Source: Pelagibius sp965227505
GTDB lineage: Bacteria > Pseudomonadota > Alphaproteobacteria > Kiloniellales > Kiloniellaceae
DNA length: 64,000 bases
NCBI RefSeq assembly: GCF_965227505.1
Contig: NZ_OZ245757.1
Location: forward strand, 2,046,001 to 2,110,000
Direction of reading: 5' to 3'
Position numbers and translations under genes: made by a program. Below the pieces are notes generated by a model, which saw nothing but the letters and a program-made list of their open reading frames with translations, had not been told where the DNA came from and did no database searches. Positions 60,440 through 64,000 of this stretch are shown here, piece by piece (within the stretch, counting starts at the first letter, position 1; each line of letters starts with the position of its first letter).

Positions 60440-60534
60440 CACCCTTCGAGACGCGGTCCTTCGGTCCGCTCCTCAGGGTGAGGTTTCCACTCTTCCTCAT
60501 CCTGAGAAGGGCCGAAGGCCCGTCTCGAAGGATG
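60440..60534. repeat. Pair of inverted REP-like palindromes
   Basis: 60440-60483 (CACCCTTCGAGACG ... CTCCTCAGGGTGAGG) and 60495-60534 (CCTCATCCTGAGAAG ... GTCTCGAAGGATG). The second palindrome is the left end of the GIY-YIG unit at 60495-60910. Confidence 0.9.
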
Positions 60535-60910
60535 AAGCAGCCGCACGAGTGTCTAGCGCTTCCGGCGTGAAGCGAGATCAGAAAGGACGCCGAAATCGCC
60601 CTTGATCAAGGCTTCCTTCTTCTCGCGCCGCCAGCCTTTCAGGCGCCGCTCCATAGCGACCGCATCCGTGATCCGCTCGAACGCCTGCGACCACTCCAGA
60701 ACGACGGGACGGCGCGGCCGCGTGTAACCGCGAAGCGATCCATCAATATGCTCGCGATCCGTTCCTCAAGCGACTTGCGCGTGGAGCCCACGTAGTAGCT
60801 GCCGTCGGCGCAACGCAGAATGTAGACAAAGGCGGACATACGGAGCCTATCGCGCTGGAGCGGCTGCCCACCCTTCGAGACGCTTGCTCCGCAAGCTCCT
60901 CAGGGTGAGG
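60495..60910 (-). mobile_element. REP-bounded GIY-YIG unit, copy A (gene frameshifted)
   Basis: 416 bp: REP (40 bp), 18-bp gap, a frameshifted GIY-YIG gene (287 bp), 29-bp gap, inverted REP (42 bp). The copy at 62852-63268 has identical spacing and totals 417 bp; the one-base difference is the frameshift. Mobility is inferred from the two copies with conserved boundaries. Confidence 0.7.
60553..60839 (-). pseudogene. GIY-YIG endonuclease gene, frameshifted
   Basis: Begins MSAFVYILRCADGSYYVGSTRKSLEER, then shifts frame near 60751-60758 (one base missing after the ATCGC codons). In the corrected frame the rest (EHIDGSLRGYTRPRRPVV ... GWRREKKEALIKGD) matches the intact copy at 62910-63197 at about 80 percent by eye. 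As it stands it would make a truncated product with the catalytic GIY-YIG Tyr/Tyr/Arg but without the C-terminal half. Confidence 0.85.
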
Positions 60911-60961
60911 CTTTACCCTACCCTCATCCTGAGGAGCCCCACAGGGGCGTCTCGAAGGATG
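60869..60961. repeat. Pair of inverted REP-like palindromes
   Basis: 60869-60910 (CACCCTTCGAGACG, inner CTTGC/GCAAG, CTCCTCAGGGTGAGG) and 60922-60961 (CCTCATCCTGAGGAG ... GTCTCGAAGGATG). The first is the right end of the GIY-YIG unit. The second ends 6 bases before the MFS stop. Confidence 0.9.
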
Positions 60962-60966
60962 GGCGG

Positions 60967-62148
60967 CTAGCTGCGCTCTGACCGCCCCAGCGTCAGAACC
61001 GCCGCCAGCGCCAGCCAGCAGGCGGCGACAACCGCGAGCACCGTAAAGCCGAAGTCGGCGTAGACCAGGCCCATGGCGGCGCCGGCCAGGAAGTGGGCGA
61101 TGTAGGTGACGCCGCTGTAGAGGCCCATGACCGCGCCGCGTGTCTGCTCCGGGCCGCCCGAGAGCTGCGAGACGATGATGTTGAGGCCGATGTGGTTGAG
61201 CACGCCCCAGAGCCCCGACAGCAGCAGGATTGCCGTTGGCCCGACGGCGGCGGCCCAGGGCTGGGCCAGGTAGAGCAGGGCCAGCAGGACGAAGACCGGC
61301 GCCGCGACCCGCCAGGGACCGAGGCGGTCGAGCAGGCCGTCGAAAACCATGGCCGCGCCGAAGCCGAGGCCGTAGGCCAGCGCAACCAGCCCGCCGAGGC
61401 CGGCGCCCGCGTCGTGCAGCCCGCGCAGGTGATCGCTGAGGAATGTATAGGTGCCGTAGAAGGCGATCATATAGGCCAGCGTCACCAGCAGCAGGCGGAG
61501 GACGCCCGGCTGGCTCAGAGCCCGGCGGTAGCCGGCGCCGGCGTTGGCCTGGTCGGCGCCGCGCCGCGGCAGGCTGAGAAAACTGAACGCCGAGAGCGCC
61601 GCCAGGCCGGCCAGCACGCCAAAAGCGCCACGCCAGCCGAGCTGGTCGGACAGCAGGGCGGCCAGCGGCACCCCCAGCACCAGGGCCAGCGACCAGCCGG
61701 TGATGACCCGCCCGACGGCGCGCGCCCGCAGGGCCTCGGGCGAGAGGTCGCCGGCCAGCGCATAGACCGAGGGCAGGATCACCCCCGCCGCCAGGCCGCA
61801 GGCGCCCAACGCCGCGGTGAGTATCCACCCGTCGGCCGCCAGGGCCGCCGCGAGCAGCGCCGCCCCCAGGGCCAGCATGGCGGCGATCAGGGTCGGGCGC
61901 CGCGGCCAGAGATCGAGGCGCGGCGCCGCGGCCAGCGCCGCCAGGGCGACGCCGGCGCCATAGGCGCCGTGGGCCCGGCCGATGGCCGCCGGCCCGACCC
62001 CCAGGTCCCGCGCCATGTCGGTCAGCATCGGCGCCACCATCAGCGCCTGGATGCCGACCACGGTGATGCCCAGCATCAGGCAGGCCAGATAGCGGCTCTG
62101 GGCGCCGGTGAACCTCGCGCCTCCCGCGCCCAGGGTCGTCTCCGCCAT
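60967..62148 (-). CDS. MFS transporter
   Basis: 393 residues with twelve hydrophobic helices. N-half signature LDLWPRRPTLIAAML follows helix 2; the central loop LPRRGADQANAG separates the halves. DHA1-type drug/solute efflux is a reasonable guess but substrate is unknown. It is divergent from an AsnC gene with an inverted repeat between, and probably regulated by it. Confidence 0.9.
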   Translation of the reverse strand: MAETTLGAGGARFTGAQSRYLACLMLGITVVGIQALMVAPMLTDMARDLGVGPAAIGRAHGAYGAGVALAALAAAPRLDLWPRRPTLIAAMLALGAALLAAALAADGWILTAALGACGLAAGVILPSVYALAGDLSPEALRARAVGRVITGWSLALVLGVPLAALLSDQLGWRGAFGVLAGLAALSAFSFLSLPRRGADQANAGAGYRRALSQPGVLRLLLVTLAYMIAFYGTYTFLSDHLRGLHDAGAGLGGLVALAYGLGFGAAMVFDGLLDRLGPWRVAAPVFVLLALLYLAQPWAAAVGPTAILLLSGLWGVLNHIGLNIIVSQLSGGPEQTRGAVMGLYSGVTYIAHFLAGAAMGLVYADFGFTVLAVVAACWLALAAVLTLGRSERS

Positions 62149-62189
62149 GGTCCCCTCCGTCGTTCGCTGTTGGACGAGGGTCTATAGAT

Positions 62190-62208
62190 AGCCGAACGTC
62201 ATTCGGCT
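62190..62208. promoter_or_regulatory. Inverted repeat in divergent MFS/AsnC promoter region
   Basis: AGCCGAA-CGTCA-TTCGGCT is a perfect 7-bp inverted repeat with a 5-bp centre, 42 bases upstream of the MFS start and 70 before the AsnC start. It is a candidate AsnC-family operator. Confidence 0.5.
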
Positions 62209-62277
62209 CAAAGCGGAATTAACCCCATTCAAGAAAATACGAATGGCGTTCTGTGCCGAACCTGATAAGGTCATCCG

Positions 62278-62715
62278 ATGGACGCGATGGACCGAAAACT
62301 GTTAGGCCTGCTGGCCGAGGATGCCACCCTCTCCTACAAGGACATGGGGGAGCAGCTGCACCTCTCGGCGCCGGCCGTGCACGAGCGGGTGAAGAAGCTG
62401 AAGAAGGCCGGCGCCATCACCGGTACGGTGGCGCGCCTCGACGGCGCCGCGGTCGGCCGTCCGCTCTGCGCCTTCATCCACATGGATACCGAGGGCTGGG
62501 GCAAGTCGCCGGAACTGATGGCGATCCAGGACGACTCCCGGGTCGAGGAGATCCACGCCGTGGCCGGCGACACCTGCGTCATCCTGAAGGTGCGCTGCGA
62601 GAGCACGAAGGCGCTGGAGGACATCCTCCATCGCCTCTACCAGGTCCCCGGCATGATCCGCACCCAGTCCTACATCGTCCTCAACACCTACCTGGAGCGC
62701 GGTCCAGGGGTGTAG
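62278..62715 (+). CDS. Lrp/AsnC-family transcriptional regulator
   Basis: 145 residues. HTH: AMDRKLLGLLAEDATLSYKDMGEQLHLSAPAVHERVKKL; effector domain: VGRPLCAFIHMDTEG ... VEEIHAVAGDTCVILKVRC, QSYIVLNTYLER. It lies divergent from the MFS transporter, the probable target. Confidence 0.92.
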   Translation: MDAMDRKLLGLLAEDATLSYKDMGEQLHLSAPAVHERVKKLKKAGAITGTVARLDGAAVGRPLCAFIHMDTEGWGKSPELMAIQDDSRVEEIHAVAGDTCVILKVRCESTKALEDILHRLYQVPGMIRTQSYIVLNTYLERGPGV

Positions 62716-62851
62716 AGCGAGGGCCGGAGGCTCGTTCCAAAGCAAAGGGCTATGACGACTGCACAGGACGGACTGTTTCTCTGACGAAGCAAGTACTGGA
62801 CTTCGATAAGCGATCCGCGGTTAGCGCGTTATCAGAAAGCCCAACCTAAGT

Positions 62852-63268
62852 CCTCATGCTGAGGAGGGCCGCAGGCTCGTCTCGAAGCATGAAGTCACCG
62901 CACGGAAGACTATCGTCGTCGCCGCGCGGCGAGATCAGGAAGGGCGGCGGTGTCGCCTCTGATCAACGCCTCTTTCTTTTCCCGCCGCCAGCCTTTCACA
63001 CGCCGCTCCATAGCGATGGCATCGGTGATCCGCTCGAAACTCTGCGACCACACCAAGACAACGGGCCTACGCGACCGGGTATAGCCTCCAAGCAGGCCGT
63101 TACTATGCTCGACCACGCGCTCTTCGAGTGACTTGCGCGTCGAGCCGACATAGTAGCTGCCGTCTGCACAGCGCAAGATATAGACGAAGGCGGCCATAAC
63201 AATTCCAGTGAATTGGAGCAGCGGCCCACCCTTCGAGACGCTTGCTCTGCAAGCTCCTCAGGGTGAGG
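62852..63268 (-). mobile_element. REP-bounded GIY-YIG unit, copy B (gene intact)
   Basis: 417 bp: REP at 62852-62891 (CCTCATGCTGAGGAG ... GTCTCGAAGCATG), 18 bp, GIY-YIG gene 62910-63197, 29 bp, inverted REP at 63227-63268 (CACCCTTCGAGACG ... CTCCTCAGGGTGAGG). Both gaps have the same lengths as in copy A at 60495-60910. Confidence 0.72.
62910..63197 (-). CDS. GIY-YIG nuclease family protein (intact, REP-flanked)
   Basis: 95 residues, a stand-alone GIY-YIG domain. FVYILRCADGSYYVGSTRKSLEER has both Tyr (YIL, YYVG) and the Arg/Lys pair; E-H follows in VVEHSNG, and AMERRVKGWRREKKEALIRGD carries the catalytic Glu region. Family YhbQ/UPF0213-like. These are small metal-dependent endonucleases of unclear role. 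The gene is boxed by inverted REP palindromes. Confidence 0.9.
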   Translation of the reverse strand: MAAFVYILRCADGSYYVGSTRKSLEERVVEHSNGLLGGYTRSRRPVVLVWSQSFERITDAIAMERRVKGWRREKKEALIRGDTAALPDLAARRRR

Positions 63269-63356
63269 TCTTCACCTTAATCTTGGCCCAGCCGGAAGCC
63301 GAAGGGGTAGGAAGCCGAAAGAGCGTCTTGTGGGGCACGCGGCATGTTCTCAGATT

Positions 63357-63857
63357 CTACTCTTCATACCCAATCACCACCACCTCCAGCTCCTGGTCGC
63401 CGGCCGGGCGTTTCCAGGTGATGAGGTCGCCGACGGCGGCACCGTCCAAAGCGCGCGCGAGCGGCGAAACGTAGCTGACCTTGCCGGCCTGCGGATCGGC
63501 CTCGTCCTCGCCGACGATCTGATAGACGTGGTGTTCGCCTGCCTCGTCCTCCACCGTCACCACGGCGCCGAAGGCGACGCTGTCGCGCGGCTGTCCGGCG
63601 AGGTCGACCGGGATGGCGCTGCGCAGGCGTTCCTCCCAATAGCGGACCTCCTGTTCGACCCGCGGCAAGTGGGACTGGGCGGCAAGTTCGTCATCATGCT
63701 CTTTCAGTTTCGCGCGCTCGGTTTCGTACTCCTGGCATTTGTCGCGCAGCATCTGAAGCCCGGCAGGCGTTACCAGATTGGGGTGCTCGGAGATCGGCAG
63801 ATCGACCCGTTCCTCCGGCGCGCCGGCATCGTCCTCTTTTACAAAGGCGCGGGACAT
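63357..63857 (-). CDS. GreA/GreB-family transcript cleavage factor
   Basis: 166 residues. The N-terminal coiled coil has LQMLRDKCQEYETERAKLKEHDDELA, and the C-terminal FKBP-like domain has GAVVTVEDEAGEHHVYQIVGEDEADPQAGKVSYVSPLARAL. The tip residues differ from GreA at 17507 (no ENAEY), so it belongs to the divergent group. It is a second Gre factor in this window. Start ATG 63857 has GGAGAA upstream. Confidence 0.88.
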   Translation of the reverse strand: MSRAFVKEDDAGAPEERVDLPISEHPNLVTPAGLQMLRDKCQEYETERAKLKEHDDELAAQSHLPRVEQEVRYWEERLRSAIPVDLAGQPRDSVAFGAVVTVEDEAGEHHVYQIVGEDEADPQAGKVSYVSPLARALDGAAVGDLITWKRPAGDQELEVVVIGYEE

Positions 63858-63870
63858 CTGCGTTCTCCTT

Positions 63871-63914
63871 TCCACAAAAAGAAAACCGGGCGGCCCCTTG
63901 TCGGTGCCGCCCGG
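63871..63914 (-). terminator. Intrinsic terminator upstream of Gre-family gene
   Basis: Arms CCGGGCGGC (63886-63894) and GCCGCCCGG (63906-63914). Minus-strand tail TTTTCTTTTTG follows at 63876-63885. It would end a minus-strand gene beyond the window edge. Confidence 0.6.
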
Positions 63915-63940
63915 CCATTTTCTTGTTGGTCGGCACCGGC

Positions 63941-64000
63941 CCGCTCCCCCTCCCGGCCACCCATAGGATACTGGCGTTGGGTGGCCGGGAGGGGGAGCGG
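63941..64000. repeat. Perfect 23-bp inverted repeat at window end
   Basis: Arm 63941-63963 (CCGCTCCCCCTCCCGGCC then ACCCA) and its exact reverse complement at 63978-64000, with a 14-base centre. It stops precisely at the last base of the window, so its full extent is unknown. Confidence 0.75.

Noticed and set aside
60495..63268. Whole 60-63 kb block as a single composite transposon
   Set aside because: The MFS and AsnC genes between the units are ordinary and the outer flanks show no target-site duplication that I can see; the two small units are treated separately.

Overview
The window is GC-rich chromosomal DNA, about two thirds G+C by eye, apart from a few AT-rich intergenic stretches. 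Gene content and order point to an alphaproteobacterium, most likely Rhodospirillales/Kiloniellales-like; the genus cannot be fixed. Supporting points are yqeY-dnaG-rpoD, carA-carB-greA, uvrC-pgsA followed by molybdopterin genes, a type 2 argC, an ELM1-family protein, an EF-G paralogue and a class GN sortase pair. No rRNA, prophage, CRISPR array or classical insertion sequence was seen.

Layout. 1-7.3 kb: a secreted LCCL-domain protein cut by the window edge, a CAU-anticodon tRNA (probably Ile2), three lipoproteins (CHAP, glycine-zipper, RlpA), a class III adenylate cyclase, an MBL-fold hydrolase and an EEP-family hydrolase. 7.3-12.7 kb: the macromolecular-synthesis block yqeY, GNAT, dnaG, rpoD on the minus strand, closed by an intrinsic terminator. 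12.9-18 kb: carA, carB, greA. 18-28 kb: acetyltransferases, an Lrp/AsnC regulator, ELM1, a 2OG-Fe(II) oxygenase with a 636-residue unknown protein, a TetR/DUF1330-like divergent pair, trxB and a LysR regulator. 28-34 kb: a candidate structured sRNA with C-rich loops, msrP, dps with an Irr-like palindrome upstream, the EF-G paralogue and argC. 34-42 kb: VOC protein, chemoreceptor, YciI plus ECF42-like sigma factor, GST, amidase, aspartate aminotransferase. 42.2-45.4 kb: a sortase and its VIT/VWA substrate. 45.7-47.8 kb: an ArsR-SRPBCC-SRPBCC-DUF899 operon with a perfect palindrome over its start codon. 48-64 kb: uvrB, YaiI, msrB, a CaCA exchanger, a FolB-like protein, uvrC, pgsA, mobB, moeA, moaD, moaE, an MFS/AsnC divergent pair and a GreA/GreB-family factor.

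How the genes connect. UvrB and UvrC serve nucleotide excision repair. MobB, MoeA, MoaD and MoaE supply molybdenum cofactor, which MsrP (at 29 kb) needs. MsrP, MsrB, TrxB and Dps form a scattered oxidative-stress set. CarAB and ArgC feed arginine and pyrimidine synthesis.

The most unusual structure lies at 59-63.3 kb. A family of REP-like palindromes (core TTCGAGACG ... CTCCTCAG) occurs ten times in the window. Two copies of a 416/417-bp unit consist of REP, 18 bp, a small GIY-YIG nuclease gene, 29 bp and an inverted REP. One copy is intact; the other has a 1-bp frameshift. This resembles REP/RAYT systems but with a GIY-YIG nuclease in place of a Y1 transposase. A second repeat family, an exactly 111-bp double palindrome, occurs twice in opposite orientation (28.5 and 34.0 kb).
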